Source: G963720475 sp963720475
GTDB lineage: Bacteria > Actinomycetota > Thermoleophilia > Solirubrobacterales > Thermoleophilaceae
Assembly (NCBI GenBank): GCA_963720475.1
Contig: OY970394.1
Coordinates: 2,356,001-2,420,000, forward strand
Length of the DNA: 64,000 bases
Reading direction: 5' to 3'
Shown here: positions 8,950 through 17,688 of the stretch, piece by piece
Layout of the letters: each line of letters starts with the position of its first letter
Position numbering within the stretch: the stretch's first letter is position 1
Program-made: the position numbers and the translations under genes
Notes under the pieces: model-generated
What the model was told of the DNA's origin: nothing
The model's database searches: none
Seen by the model: the letters and a program-made list of their open reading frames with translations, nothing else

Positions 8950-10941
8950 GTGAGTGAGAAGGCACACAAGCTGCCCGAGCCGGACCGACCGTGGGTCATG
9001 CGCACCTATGCCGGGCACTCCGACGCGAAGCGCTCCAACGAGCTCTACCGCAAGAACCTCGCGAAGGGGCAGACGGGCCTCTCGATCGCCTTCGACCTGC
9101 CGACGCAGACCGGCTACGACCCGGAGGACGCGCTGTCGCGCGGGGAGGTCGGGAAGGTTGGCGTCTCGATCGCGCACAAAGGCGACATGCACGCGCTGCT
9201 CGACGGCATCCCGCTCGACGAGATGAACACTTCGATGACGATCAACGCGACCGCGGCGTGGCTGCTCGCCCTGTACATGACGGTCGCCGAGGAGAACGGT
9301 GTCGAGCGCGCCGCGATCCAGGGGACCACGCAGAACGACATCATCAAGGAGTTTCTCTCGCGCGGGACCTACGCCTTCCCGCCGGGCCCCTCGATGAGGC
9401 TGATCGCCGACATGATCGCCTTCACCGTCGACGAGGCGCCGAAGTGGAACCCGATCAACATCTGCTCGTACCACCTCCAGGAGGCGGGCGCGACCCCGGT
9501 GCAGGAGATCGCGTTCACGATGGCGACCGCGCAGGCGGTGCTCGACGAGGCGCGTGAGCGCGTCCCGGAGGAGACCTTCCCGCGCGTCTTCGGCCGCATC
9601 TCGTTCTTCGTCAACGCCGGTATCCGCTTCATCGAAGAGCACGCGAAGCTGCGCGCGATGGGCCAGCTCTGGGAGGAGCTCGGCCGAGAGCGCTACGGCG
9701 TTACCGACGAGAAGTTCCTCCGCTTCCGCTACGGCGTCCAGGTCAACTCGCTCGGGCTGACGGAGGCCCAGCCGGAGAACAACGTCATCCGGATCGTGCT
9801 CGAGGCGCTGGCCGTCACGCTTGGCCGCGACGCGCGCGCGCGAGCGATCCAGCTGCCCGCTTGGAACGAGGCACTCGGACTGCCGCGCCCGTGGGACCAG
9901 CAGTGGTCGCTGCGGATCCAGCAGATCCTCGCCAACGAAACCGACTTGCTCGACTACCCGGACATCTTCGAAGGCTCGAACGTGATGGAGGGCCTCGTCG
10001 CCGAGCTGACCGACGGAGCGCGCACGGAGATGAAGGCGGTCGCCGATCGCGGCGGCGCTGTCGAGGCCGTTGACTACATGAAGACGAGCCTCGTCGAGTC
10101 GCACCGCGAGCGCGTCGGGCGGATCGAGCGCGGCGAGCAGAAGGTCGTCGGCCAGAACGTCTACACCGAGGCTGAGCCCTCTCCGCTTCAAACCGGCGAG
10201 GACGGCGGCATCCTGACCGTCGATCCACAGGTCGAGGAGGACGCGAAGGACGCCGTCCAGGCGTGGCGCTCAGAGCGCGACGAAGAGGCCGTGCGCGCGG
10301 CGTTGAGCGAGCTCGCCGACGCGGCCGCCGACCCCGAGGCGAACGTCATGCCTCCCACCCTCGCTGCTGCCAAGGCCGGCGCGACGACCGGTGAGTGGGC
10401 CGCCACCCTGCGCGAGGTCTTCGGCGAGTACCGCGCCCCGACAGGCGTCGGCGCCGCGGCCCCGGCCGTCAACGGCGACGCGCTCGGGGAGGCGCGCGAG
10501 CGGGTGGAGCGCGTGAGCGACGCGCTCGGCGGCCGGATCAGGATCCTCGTCGGCAAGCCGGGCCTCGACGGCCACTCGAACGGCGCCGAGCAGATCGCAC
10601 TGCGCGCGCGCGACGTCGGCATGGAGGTTGTCTACAACGGCATCCGCCTGTCGCCCGAGCAGATCGTCTCGTCCGCGATCGAAGAGGACGTCCACGTCGT
10701 CGGCCTGTCGGTGCTCTCCGGCTCGCACCTCGAGCTGATCCCGCAGATCGTCGAGGGCCTGCGCGAGGCTGAGATCCCCGTGGTCGCCGGCGGGATCATC
10801 CCGCCGGCCGATGAGGAGCGCCTGCTCGCCGCGGGCGTCGAGCGCGTTTACACGCCGAAGGACTTCGACCTCAACCGCATCATGGTCGACATCGTCGACC
10901 TGGTCGCCGAACGCGCAGGCGTGACGGCGGGCGCAGCCTGA
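8950..10941 (+). CDS. ecm: Ethylmalonyl-CoA mutase (B12-dependent)
   Basis: The 663-residue single-chain mutase rearranges ethylmalonyl-CoA to methylsuccinyl-CoA. The N-terminal TIM-barrel contains RTYAGHSDAKRSN, SIAFDLPTQTGYD, MNTSMTINATAAWLLALY and CSYHLQEAGATPVQE. The C-terminal cobalamin domain has the base-off motif GLDGHSNGAEQ and later SVLSGSH and VAGGIIPP. The overall pattern is closer, as I recall the families, to the ethylmalonyl-CoA mutase (MeaA) clade than to methylmalonyl-CoA mutase, and ccr lies nearby. A less likely alternative is methylmalonyl- or isobutyryl-type mutase. GTG start with GGGAG just upstream. Confidence 0.88.
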   Translation: MSEKAHKLPEPDRPWVMRTYAGHSDAKRSNELYRKNLAKGQTGLSIAFDLPTQTGYDPEDALSRGEVGKVGVSIAHKGDMHALLDGIPLDEMNTSMTINATAAWLLALYMTVAEENGVERAAIQGTTQNDIIKEFLSRGTYAFPPGPSMRLIADMIAFTVDEAPKWNPINICSYHLQEAGATPVQEIAFTMATAQAVLDEARERVPEETFPRVFGRISFFVNAGIRFIEEHAKLRAMGQLWEELGRERYGVTDEKFLRFRYGVQVNSLGLTEAQPENNVIRIVLEALAVTLGRDARARAIQLPAWNEALGLPRPWDQQWSLRIQQILANETDLLDYPDIFEGSNVMEGLVAELTDGARTEMKAVADRGGAVEAVDYMKTSLVESHRERVGRIERGEQKVVGQNVYTEAEPSPLQTGEDGGILTVDPQVEEDAKDAVQAWRSERDEEAVRAALSELADAAADPEANVMPPTLAAAKAGATTGEWAATLREVFGEYRAPTGVGAAAPAVNGDALGEARERVERVSDALGGRIRILVGKPGLDGHSNGAEQIALRARDVGMEVVYNGIRLSPEQIVSSAIEEDVHVVGLSVLSGSHLELIPQIVEGLREAEIPVVAGGIIPPADEERLLAAGVERVYTPKDFDLNRIMVDIVDLVAERAGVTAGAA

Positions 10942-10964
10942 GAGACGAGGCCGCTCCGGCTCTG

Positions 10965-11120
10965 ATGGCGTTTCCGCTCCAGTTCGGCGTACTGGCCGGG
11001 ACGTTTGCCGGGGCGACTCTCGTCGCGGAGCTCGCCGGCGCGGCCAATCTCGGCACCGCGATGACCTTCGGCCAGATCGCGTTCATCCTGACGCTTTTCG
11101 TGCTGCTACTCCGCGGCTGA
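10965..11120 (+). CDS. Small hydrophobic membrane protein (51 residues)
   Basis: An ATG at 10965 opens a 51-residue frame ending at a TGA at 11118-11120. The product is two hydrophobic segments (roughly residues 2-24 and 31-50) split by ELAGAANLGTAMTFGQ and ending LLLRG. It fits neatly between the mutase stop and the convergent membrane-protein gene, and shows codon use typical of the neighbours. No family is recognised; it may be a small inner-membrane protein co-expressed with ecm. Confidence 0.5.
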   Translation: MAFPLQFGVLAGTFAGATLVAELAGAANLGTAMTFGQIAFILTLFVLLLRG

Positions 11121-11573
11121 CTTGCCCGCGGCGTTTGCGCGCCGTAGCCAGGCGTAGCCGAGCACGATCACAGCGAGGAAGACGAGCGTCGTCACTTCGC
11201 GCGCGATTACCGTGACGTCGAGCAGAGTCTCTTGCGAACGATCACCGAGCTCGAGGGCGACGTAGGCGATCACGAAACCGATCGTGAGGGCGTAGAGAAG
11301 CGGCGGCCCGAAGCGCTCGAATGCGGTTAGAACGCGGTCGACGCCCCCCGGCTCGCCCGAGGCCTCGACCTCGTGCGCGCCGGCATGCCGCGACACCGAG
11401 TAGGCGCGCCCCGCTTCGACCGACAGCGCAGCGGTCACCACAAGCGAGATCACCGACAATCGCTGCTCGGTCAGCTCCGCCAACGTCACGACGATTCGCG
11501 CCACCAGGAGGGCGATCAAGAGTCGCACGAGCGAGCTGCGCCGCTCCGCGAGGCTGACGGTGCGCGACCTCAC
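11106..11573 (-). CDS. Integral membrane protein, unknown function
   Basis: The 155-residue protein has four hydrophobic segments: LVRLLIALLVARIVVTL, LSVISLVVTAALSVEAG, LLYALTIGFVIAYVALEL and EVTTLVFLAVIVLGYAWL. The start is GTG at 11573 overlapping the mobA-like stop (GTGA), so it is translationally coupled to that gene. It converges with and slightly overlaps the small membrane-protein frame at 10965-11120. I do not recognise a family. Confidence 0.7.
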   Translation of the reverse strand: MRSRTVSLAERRSSLVRLLIALLVARIVVTLAELTEQRLSVISLVVTAALSVEAGRAYSVSRHAGAHEVEASGEPGGVDRVLTAFERFGPPLLYALTIGFVIAYVALELGDRSQETLLDVTVIAREVTTLVFLAVIVLGYAWLRRANAAGKSAAE

Positions 11574-12130
11574 TGCGAGGCAATCTCCTCTTCCGCCTCC
11601 GCGAGCTCCTCGGGCGTGTTGACGCTGCGGATGAGCGGGGGCGGTAGCGCAACGCGCACAGGGTCGAGTGACTCGACCGTCGCCGAGAGCGCGACGCCGT
11701 CGTCCGCCTCGCGCAGGAGCTCGAGCGCCGACGGCACGTAGATGCCGAATACCGGCTGAAGGCGCCCCTCGGTGACCGCGACCGCGGCGTGCCCGCCGCC
11801 CTCTCGCCCGCGCTCGATCAGCGTCTGGCAGGCGTCCGGGGTGACGAACGGCATGTCCGCGGCGCAAACGAGCACGGGGCCGCCGGCCTGCTCGAGCGCG
11901 TGGATGACGCCTGTGAGCGGATGGCGCGGCTCGTCGGGCTCGTCCCAGCGTTCGACGCCGTCGAGGTCGGGAAGCTTCGTGTCCGCCTTGCAGACGACCG
12001 CAACCTTGTCGCAGATCTCCCCAAGCGCCGCAGCAGGCCACGCGATCAGCGGCTTGCCGGACAGCTCCGCGGTCGGCTTGGCGCCCTTCATCCGGCGCCC
12101 GGAACCGCCGGCCAGGAGGGCACCGACCAC
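11570..12130 (-). CDS. mobA: Molybdenum cofactor guanylyltransferase-like protein
   Basis: The 186-residue product has the nucleotidyltransferase P-loop LLAGGSGRRMKGAKPTAEL at residues 5-23 and the Mg-binding region CAADMPFVTPDA, as in MobA, which attaches GMP to molybdopterin. The end carries the usual NTPEELAEAE helix. GTG start at 12130 lies one base beyond the stop of the upstream lipoprotein gene. Other small sugar/CTP nucleotidyltransferases share this fold, so MobA is the best but not the only reading; no other molybdopterin genes are in view. Confidence 0.78.
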   Translation of the reverse strand: MVGALLAGGSGRRMKGAKPTAELSGKPLIAWPAAALGEICDKVAVVCKADTKLPDLDGVERWDEPDEPRHPLTGVIHALEQAGGPVLVCAADMPFVTPDACQTLIERGREGGGHAAVAVTEGRLQPVFGIYVPSALELLREADDGVALSATVESLDPVRVALPPPLIRSVNTPEELAEAEEEIASQ

Positions 12131-12131
12131 G

Positions 12132-12569
12132 CTAGTCCGACCCCTCCGCGAGCGATGACACGCGCCACTCGCGACCCTTGCGGACGAGCTCGATCTGCTC
12201 GCTGACCTTCTTCTGCCCGACGGCCGTCGTGTCCACGGCCACGGTCGCCTTCTCATCCTTGATCCGAATCGACTTGATCGCGATCCGCGGTCGGCGGATG
12301 TCGCCGCCGGTCCGCTCGAGCAGCTGTGCACAGTCGCCGCCGCCGGCTTGCTCGCGCGCCGCGCGCGTGAAGACCCGCTCGCAGACGGTCGCGAAATCCT
12401 GGCGCGCGATCGCACGCTCGAAGCGCTGGACGGTGGCTGCGACATCCTTCGCCGGTCCCGAGATCTTCTTCGGGTCGTCGTCTCCCCCACACCCCGCGAG
12501 CGCCGCGCCGGGGATCGCCAGCACGGCCGCCGCGCGGCCTCCCCACGCGCTGAGGGCTCGCCTGGACAC
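12132..12569 (-). CDS. Putative lipoprotein with NTF2-like domain
   Basis: The 145-residue protein has a signal peptide ending in the lipobox LAGC followed by GGDDDP, so it is probably lipidated at Cys27 and exported. The mature part (VQRFERAIARQDFATVCERV, then WRVSSLAEG at the end) follows the cone-shaped NTF2/SnoaL pattern seen in many actinobacterial lipoproteins, with Cys63 and Cys78-region cysteines that could pair. Start is GTG at 12569, diverging from the zinc-ribbon gene with about 20 bases between starts. Function unknown. Confidence 0.75.
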   Translation of the reverse strand: MSRRALSAWGGRAAAVLAIPGAALAGCGGDDDPKKISGPAKDVAATVQRFERAIARQDFATVCERVFTRAAREQAGGGDCAQLLERTGGDIRRPRIAIKSIRIKDEKATVAVDTTAVGQKKVSEQIELVRKGREWRVSSLAEGSD

Positions 12570-12590
12570 CGCGAGGAGGATAATGAGCCG

Positions 12591-13199
12591 ATGGAAGGAT
12601 CCGCGCAGGATTCGATCGGGACCGCTTCGAGCTGGCTACGTTGCTATCGCTGCTGGTCGCAGAACCTCGAAGTCCAGGTCCATTACGAGGGCGTGCTGAA
12701 GGTAGATCCCGACTCCGGCGAGGCGATCGAGCCGGTCGAGGAGGTCCAGGAGGCCGTCGTCCAGTGCCTCGACTGCCTCCACGACCAGCCGCACCTCGGG
12801 CTCACGTTCTACGAGGAGAACGGCCGCCGGGTCTCGAAGATCGAGGCGATCGAGGACCGCTGGGAGCGGATGGTCGCCGGGACGCCGTGGGTCGCCTCGT
12901 GCACGGTCACGGTGGACAACGACCAGGTCGAGGCCTGCTCGGGCCCCGACGCCGCCGACTCACTCGCCTACGGCGCCTTCGGCGACCATGGCACGCGCGA
13001 GTTCTTCACCCATGTGCGCTTCCACAAGCACGACTCCGACGAGATCGTCATCCACATGCTCGTCGAGCTCTACGCCCGCTCGGCCGAGGAGGCGAGCGAG
13101 GTGCTCGAGGCCGCCGCCCGCGGCCGCCTCGCGATCACCTCGCTGGCCGAGGAGTCACGCCCGCCTGCCGCCTCACTCGGCGGCGACGACCCGCACTGA
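12591..13199 (+). CDS. Zinc-ribbon-like conserved hypothetical protein
   Basis: The 202-residue product carries two CxxC pairs, RCYRCWSQ near residue 18 and QCLDCLHDQ near residue 60, which could form a zinc ribbon split by an acidic beta hairpin. The remainder (WVASCTVTVDNDQVEACSG, FFTHVRFHKHDSDEIVIHML) has no motif I recognise. The ATG at 12591 follows GAGGAGGA about 12 bases upstream; a competing ATG at 12583 is in a shadow frame. Cytoplasmic, function unknown. Confidence 0.7.
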   Translation: MEGSAQDSIGTASSWLRCYRCWSQNLEVQVHYEGVLKVDPDSGEAIEPVEEVQEAVVQCLDCLHDQPHLGLTFYEENGRRVSKIEAIEDRWERMVAGTPWVASCTVTVDNDQVEACSGPDAADSLAYGAFGDHGTREFFTHVRFHKHDSDEIVIHMLVELYARSAEEASEVLEAAARGRLAITSLAEESRPPAASLGGDDPH

Positions 13200-13203
13200 C
13201 GCC

Positions 13204-13752
13204 TCAGTCGACGTTGCCCTCGCCGGTGTCGGCAGCACCGGGCTCCTTGCGCGGCACGAGCACCTTCCGCTTGAACTCGGCGACGAGCGTGCCGTCCTGC
13301 TTATAGACCCGCGTGTGGACCGTGACGACGCCGCGGTCGGGCTTCGACTTCGACTCCTTTACCTCGAGCACCTCGGACTCGCAGTACAGCGTGTCGCCGT
13401 GGAACACAGGCGCCGGGTGCGAGAGCTCCTCTGTGGCGAGGTTCGCGATCGCCTTGCCGGAGACGTCTGAGACGGTCATCCCGACCGCCAGCGAGTAGAC
13501 GAGCGGCCCGACGACGACGTTCTGGCCCTGCTGGGACTCAGCCGCGTAGACGTCGTTGATGTGAAGCGGATGGTGGTTCATCGTCAACAGGCAAAAGAGG
13601 TGGTCGTCGGCCTCGGTGACGGTCTTCGCCGGCCAGTGCTTGTAGACGGCGCCGACCTCGAACTCCTCGAGGTAGCGGCCGTAGGTGTGCGCGCCGGACG
13701 CCTCCCGGGTGGCCTGGTCGGTCTCGATCGGCTTGGTTGAAGTGTCATTCAT
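13204..13752 (-). CDS. MaoC-family dehydratase, candidate mesaconyl-CoA hydratase
   Basis: The 182-residue hot-dog protein contains the MaoC hydratase-2 region as TMNHHPLHINDVYAAES, keeping the His but with Asn where the canonical motif has Asp. The long lead-in GRYLEEFEVGAVYKHWPAKTVTEADD and end VYKQDGTLVAEFKRKVLVPRK are typical. In the ethylmalonyl-CoA pathway a MaoC protein hydrates mesaconyl-CoA to methylmalyl-CoA, and this gene is divergent from the lyase that would use that product, with 136 bases between starts. It could instead act in beta-oxidation. Confidence 0.8.
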   Translation of the reverse strand: MNDTSTKPIETDQATREASGAHTYGRYLEEFEVGAVYKHWPAKTVTEADDHLFCLLTMNHHPLHINDVYAAESQQGQNVVVGPLVYSLAVGMTVSDVSGKAIANLATEELSHPAPVFHGDTLYCESEVLEVKESKSKPDRGVVTVHTRVYKQDGTLVAEFKRKVLVPRKEPGAADTGEGNVD

Positions 13753-13888
13753 GCGAGTTTCGGGTTCTCCCTGTCGGTTCTTTGGGCCCGGCAGTCTTAC
13801 CGGTTCGCCTTCGCGATAGCTTTCCGCCGCGCGCCGGCCCGGCGCCGTACCCCTAGTACGACCCCCGACCGACCCGGAGGCCACCCAC

Positions 13889-14938
13889 TTGCGCAACCCA
13901 CGCGACTTCATGCAGCCACTCGCCATCGGCGCGCCCGACCCGCTGCCCGAGGTGCCGATGAAGCCCTCGCGCATGATCCACTTCTTCGACGCCTCGAACG
14001 AGAAGATGGCGGCGAAGGTGCCCGACATGGCGAAGTCGGCCGACATCCTGCTCGGGAACCTCGAGGACGCGGTGCCGGTGGACAAGAAGGAGGCGGCGCG
14101 CGCCGGACTGGTGAAGGTCGGCAAGGAAGTCGACTTCGGCGACACGGCGCTCTGGACGCGGGTCAATTCCCTCGAGAGCCCCTGGGTCCTCGACGACCTG
14201 ACCACGCTCGTCACCGAGATCGGCGACAAGCTCGAGGTCATCATGGTCCCCAAGGTCGAGGGCCCGTGGGACATTCACTACGTTGACCGCCTGCTCGCCC
14301 AGCTCGAGGCAAAGGCGGGTCTGGAGCGGCCGCTGCTCGTGCACGCGATCCTCGAAACCGCCCTTGGCGTGACGAACGTCGAGGAGATCGCCGCGGCCAG
14401 CCCCCGGATGCAGGGGATGAGCTTCGGCCCGGCCGATCTCGCTGCGTCGCGGCGGATGAAGACGACACGCGTCGGCGGAGGGCACCCCGGTTACCGCACG
14501 ATCGAGGACCCCGACCCCGATAACGAGGACGCGCCGCGCGGCAGCGCGCAACAGGACCCCTGGCACTACTCGATCGCCCGCATGGTGGACGCCTGTGCGG
14601 CCGCCGGGATCCTGCCCTTCTATGGCCCCTACGGCGACATCAAGGACGTCCTCGGCTGCGAGACCCAGTTCCGCTCCGCGTTCCTGCTCGGCTGCGTCGG
14701 CGCATGGTCGCTGCACCCCGTGCAGATCGACATCGCGAAGAAGGTGTTCTCGCCGCCGCCCGACGAGGTCAAGTTCGCGAAGAAGGTGATCGAGGCGATC
14801 CCGGACGGCCGCGGCGTCCACATGATCGACGGCAAGATGCAGGACGACGCCACCTGGAAGCAGTGCAAGGTGATGGTCGAGCTCGCCGAGATGCTGGCGA
14901 AGAAGGACCCGGAGCTCGCCGAGGCCTACGAGCTCTAG
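13889..14938 (+). CDS. mcl: HpcH/HpaI-CitE family CoA-ester lyase, candidate malyl/methylmalyl-CoA lyase
   Basis: The 349-residue TIM-barrel lyase has the Mg-binding Glu/Asp elements LLGNLEDAVP, HAILETALGVTNVEEI, and MSFGPADLAAS, plus DPWHYSIARM and YGPYGDIKD typical of malyl-CoA lyases rather than CitE. It would cleave methylmalyl-CoA to glyoxylate and propionyl-CoA, and malyl-CoA reversibly. A TTG at 13889 has GGAGG 8 bases upstream and is preferred over the in-frame ATG at 13910. It is divergent from the MaoC hydratase and followed 13 bases later by a thioesterase, which in some bacteria hydrolyses malyl-CoA. Confidence 0.86.
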   Translation: MRNPRDFMQPLAIGAPDPLPEVPMKPSRMIHFFDASNEKMAAKVPDMAKSADILLGNLEDAVPVDKKEAARAGLVKVGKEVDFGDTALWTRVNSLESPWVLDDLTTLVTEIGDKLEVIMVPKVEGPWDIHYVDRLLAQLEAKAGLERPLLVHAILETALGVTNVEEIAAASPRMQGMSFGPADLAASRRMKTTRVGGGHPGYRTIEDPDPDNEDAPRGSAQQDPWHYSIARMVDACAAAGILPFYGPYGDIKDVLGCETQFRSAFLLGCVGAWSLHPVQIDIAKKVFSPPPDEVKFAKKVIEAIPDGRGVHMIDGKMQDDATWKQCKVMVELAEMLAKKDPELAEAYEL

Positions 14939-14951
14939 CGGGCGGCGCGCG

Positions 14952-15365
14952 ATGGGCCAGCCGTTCCGTCACCGCTTGCGCGTCCGCTACATCGAGTGCG
15001 ACGCGCAAGGGGTCGTCTTCAACTCGCACTACCTCGCCTACTTCGACGTCGCGATCACCGAGCTCTGGCGGGAGGCGTTCGGCAGCTACCAGGAGATGTT
15101 CGCGTCGGGGGTGGACATGGTCGTCGCCGAGACGAGTCTCCGCTACCGCGACGGGCTGCGCTTCGACGACGAATTCGATGTCTTCGTGACCACCGAGAAG
15201 CTGGGCGACACCTCGCTGACGCTCGGGTTCAGGGTCGAGCGCGACGGCGGCGATCTTTGTACCGAGGGCGAGACGCGCTACGTCTGCGTCAAGGCTGGTA
15301 CGGCCGACAAGATCTCGATCCCGGACGACATCCGCGCCGGCCTCGAGCGCTACTCGGCCGCATAG
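14952..15365 (+). CDS. 4HBT-family acyl-CoA thioesterase (YbgC-like)
   Basis: The 137-residue hot-dog protein carries the signature RYIECDAQGVVFNSHYLAYF, with the catalytic Asp in ECDAQGVVFN, as in 4-hydroxybenzoyl-CoA and YbgC/FadM thioesterases. It lies 13 bases after the CoA-ester lyase stop, so it may release malate or another acid from its CoA ester in the same pathway. Length matches the family. The exact acyl group cannot be read from sequence. Confidence 0.85.
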   Translation: MGQPFRHRLRVRYIECDAQGVVFNSHYLAYFDVAITELWREAFGSYQEMFASGVDMVVAETSLRYRDGLRFDDEFDVFVTTEKLGDTSLTLGFRVERDGGDLCTEGETRYVCVKAGTADKISIPDDIRAGLERYSAA

Positions 15366-15369
15366 GCCC

Positions 15370-15741
15370 TCAGCTCAGGTCGTCGTCGCCGACCTGGACG
15401 TAGTAGGCCCGGGTCATCTCGGGCTCGACGACCTCGCCGATGCGGTCGTGGCGGGCCTGGTTCTCGGCGACGACGTCTTCGCTGAGCCCCTCGGCGTCGC
15501 TGGGTCGTTCGCCCTTCTCCTCGTTGGCGGTCGCGTTCCCGACCTGCTCGAGGAACGCCGCCGCCTGCTCCTCGCTCATGTCGGAGAAGCCGATCGTGAC
15601 GATCTCCTGCCGGTCGTCCATGTTCTGGGCGCTTACGACGCGGGTCGGAACCCCGAAACCGATGTTCGGAAGCCACGCTGCGCGGAAGTCCTCGTAGGTC
15701 TTGCCCTCCCGCAGGCGCCGCGTGATGACCGAGATCAACAT
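15370..15741 (-). CDS. Small conserved hypothetical protein
   Basis: The 123-residue protein begins MLISVITRRLREGKTYEDF and has the alternating strand/helix pattern of small ferredoxin-fold dimers (RVVSAQNMDDRQEIVTIGFS, then an acidic linker, then RAYYVQVGDDDLS). It has no signal peptide or cysteine. It ends 4 bases from the convergent thioesterase stop and begins 19 bases past the PEP carboxykinase stop on the same strand, so it may be transcribed with that gene. Function unknown. Confidence 0.65.
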   Translation of the reverse strand: MLISVITRRLREGKTYEDFRAAWLPNIGFGVPTRVVSAQNMDDRQEIVTIGFSDMSEEQAAAFLEQVGNATANEEKGERPSDAEGLSEDVVAENQARHDRIGEVVEPEMTRAYYVQVGDDDLS

Positions 15742-15760
15742 TCGCGCCAGCCTAACCAGA

Positions 15761-17575
15761 TCAGCCGAGGCGCTCCTCGAGCGCGCTCATCTGCGCGCGG
15801 ACCGCGTCCGGCAGGCGGTCGCCGAACTTCGCGAGGTGTTCCTTGACCTGGGGCAGCTGCTCTCGCAGCGCCGCCTCGTCGACGGTCAGGAGCTCCTCGA
15901 GCGCCCCGTCCGAGATGTCGAGGCCGTCGGTGTCGAGCTCGTCGGCGGTGGGCAGCAGCCCGATCGCAGACTCGGTCGCGTCGGCCTTGCCCTCGCAGCG
16001 CCGGAAGACCCACTCGAGCACGCGGCTGTTCTCGCCGAACCCGGGCCACAGGAACGAGCCGTCGGGCGCCTTTCGGAACCAGTTGACGTAGAAGATCCGG
16101 GGCAGCTTGTCGGCGTCGGCGCGCTCGCCGATCGCCAGCCAGTGCGCCATGTAGTCGGACATGTTGTAGCCGCAGAACGGCAGCATCGCGAAGGGGTCGA
16201 AGCGCAGCTGGCCGACGGCGCCGGTCGCGGCGGCCGTCGTCTCCGAGCTCATCGTCGCGCCGAGGAAGACGCCGTGCTCCCAGTCGAAGGCCTCGGAGAC
16301 GAGCGGAATCACGGTCGAGCGCCGGCCGCCGAAGAGGAAGGCGTCGATCGGCACGCCGGCCGGATCCTCCCACTCGGCCGCGATCGTCGGGCACTGGGCG
16401 GCGGGAGTCGTGAATCGGGCGTTCGGATGCGCGGCAGGATCGTCCTCGTCGGGGGTCCAGTCCTTGCCGTGCCAGTCGATCGCATGCCCGGGGGCATCGT
16501 CGGTCTTGCCCTCCCACCAGATGTCGCCCTCGTCGGTGAGGGCGCAGTTGGTGAAGATCGAGTTCTCGCGGATCGTGGCGATCGCGTTCGGGTTCGTCTT
16601 CTCTCCGGTTCCAGGAGCGACGCCGAAGAAGCCGGCCTCGGGGTTGACGGCGTAGAGGCGTCCGTCGTCGCCGAACTTCATCCAGGCGATGTCGTCGCCG
16701 ACGGTCTCGACCTTCCAGCCCTCGATCGTCGGGATCAGCATCGCGAGGTTCGTCTTGCCGCACGCCGACGGGAACGCGCCGGTGACGTACTTCACCTCGC
16801 CCTCGGGCGAGGTGAGCTTGAGGATCAGCATGTGCTCGGCCATCCAGCCCTCGTCGCGCGCCATCGCCGAGGCGATCCGCAGCGCGAAGCACTTCTTGCC
16901 GAGCAGGGCGTTGCCGCCGTAGCCCGACCCGTACGACCAGATCTCGCGCGTCTCGGGGAAGTGGACGATGTACTTGTTGTCTGCGTTGCAGGGCCACGGC
17001 ACATCGTCCTGGCCGTCGGCCAGCGGCATCCCGACCGAGTGCACGCAGGGGACGAACTCGCCGTCGTCGCCGAGCACCTCGAGCGCGCCGGCGCCCATGC
17101 GGGTCATGATCCGCATCGAGACCGCGACGTAGGGCGAGTCGGTCAGTTGGACGCCGATATGGGCGATCGGCGAGCCGAGCGGCCCCATCGAGAACGGCAC
17201 TACGTACATCGTGCGGCCCTGCATCGAGCCTGTGAAGAGGCCCTTGAGCGTGTCGCGCATCTCGCCCGGTGCGCGCCAGTTGTTCGTCGGCCCGGCGCCG
17301 TCCTCGGACTCGGAGCAGATGAACGTGCGGTCCTCGACGCGCGCGACATCGCCGGGGTCGGAGCGGGCGAGGTAGGAATTAGGCCGCTTCGCGTCAGAGA
17401 GCTTCTCGAAGGTGCCGGCGTCGACGAGCTCCTGGCACAGCCGGTCGTACTCCTCACCGGAGCCGTCGCACCAGTGGATGGACTCGGCCTGGGTCAGCTC
17501 CGCGACCTCCTCGACCCAGCTGAGCAGCTTCGCGTGGGTGGTCGGTGCGGCGGCGGTCGCGGTCGATTCACTCAC
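15761..17575 (-). CDS. pckG: Phosphoenolpyruvate carboxykinase (GTP)
   Basis: The 604-residue enzyme interconverts oxaloacetate and PEP with GTP. The P-loop is GAFPSACGKTNLAML, the substrate-binding Arg/Lys region includes NNWRAPGEM, and the GTP-binding segment is PRIFYVNWFRK. WCDGSGEEYDRLC near the N-terminus and ALLGKKCFALRIAS are diagnostic of the GTP class. Length is normal. The GTG start encodes MSESTATAA. Alongside the ethylmalonyl-CoA genes it gives an exit from C4 acids to gluconeogenesis. Confidence 0.97.
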   Translation of the reverse strand: MSESTATAAAPTTHAKLLSWVEEVAELTQAESIHWCDGSGEEYDRLCQELVDAGTFEKLSDAKRPNSYLARSDPGDVARVEDRTFICSESEDGAGPTNNWRAPGEMRDTLKGLFTGSMQGRTMYVVPFSMGPLGSPIAHIGVQLTDSPYVAVSMRIMTRMGAGALEVLGDDGEFVPCVHSVGMPLADGQDDVPWPCNADNKYIVHFPETREIWSYGSGYGGNALLGKKCFALRIASAMARDEGWMAEHMLILKLTSPEGEVKYVTGAFPSACGKTNLAMLIPTIEGWKVETVGDDIAWMKFGDDGRLYAVNPEAGFFGVAPGTGEKTNPNAIATIRENSIFTNCALTDEGDIWWEGKTDDAPGHAIDWHGKDWTPDEDDPAAHPNARFTTPAAQCPTIAAEWEDPAGVPIDAFLFGGRRSTVIPLVSEAFDWEHGVFLGATMSSETTAAATGAVGQLRFDPFAMLPFCGYNMSDYMAHWLAIGERADADKLPRIFYVNWFRKAPDGSFLWPGFGENSRVLEWVFRRCEGKADATESAIGLLPTADELDTDGLDISDGALEELLTVDEAALREQLPQVKEHLAKFGDRLPDAVRAQMSALEERLG

Positions 17576-17688
17576 GGGTTGGATTCACTTCTCCTTCGGT
17601 CGATGGCGGCGCCGGGGCCCCGACGCCCGAGGACGGGCATTGTTTCGCACCGCGCGGCGGCGCGCTGTCACGTCCCCGGAACGGGTTC

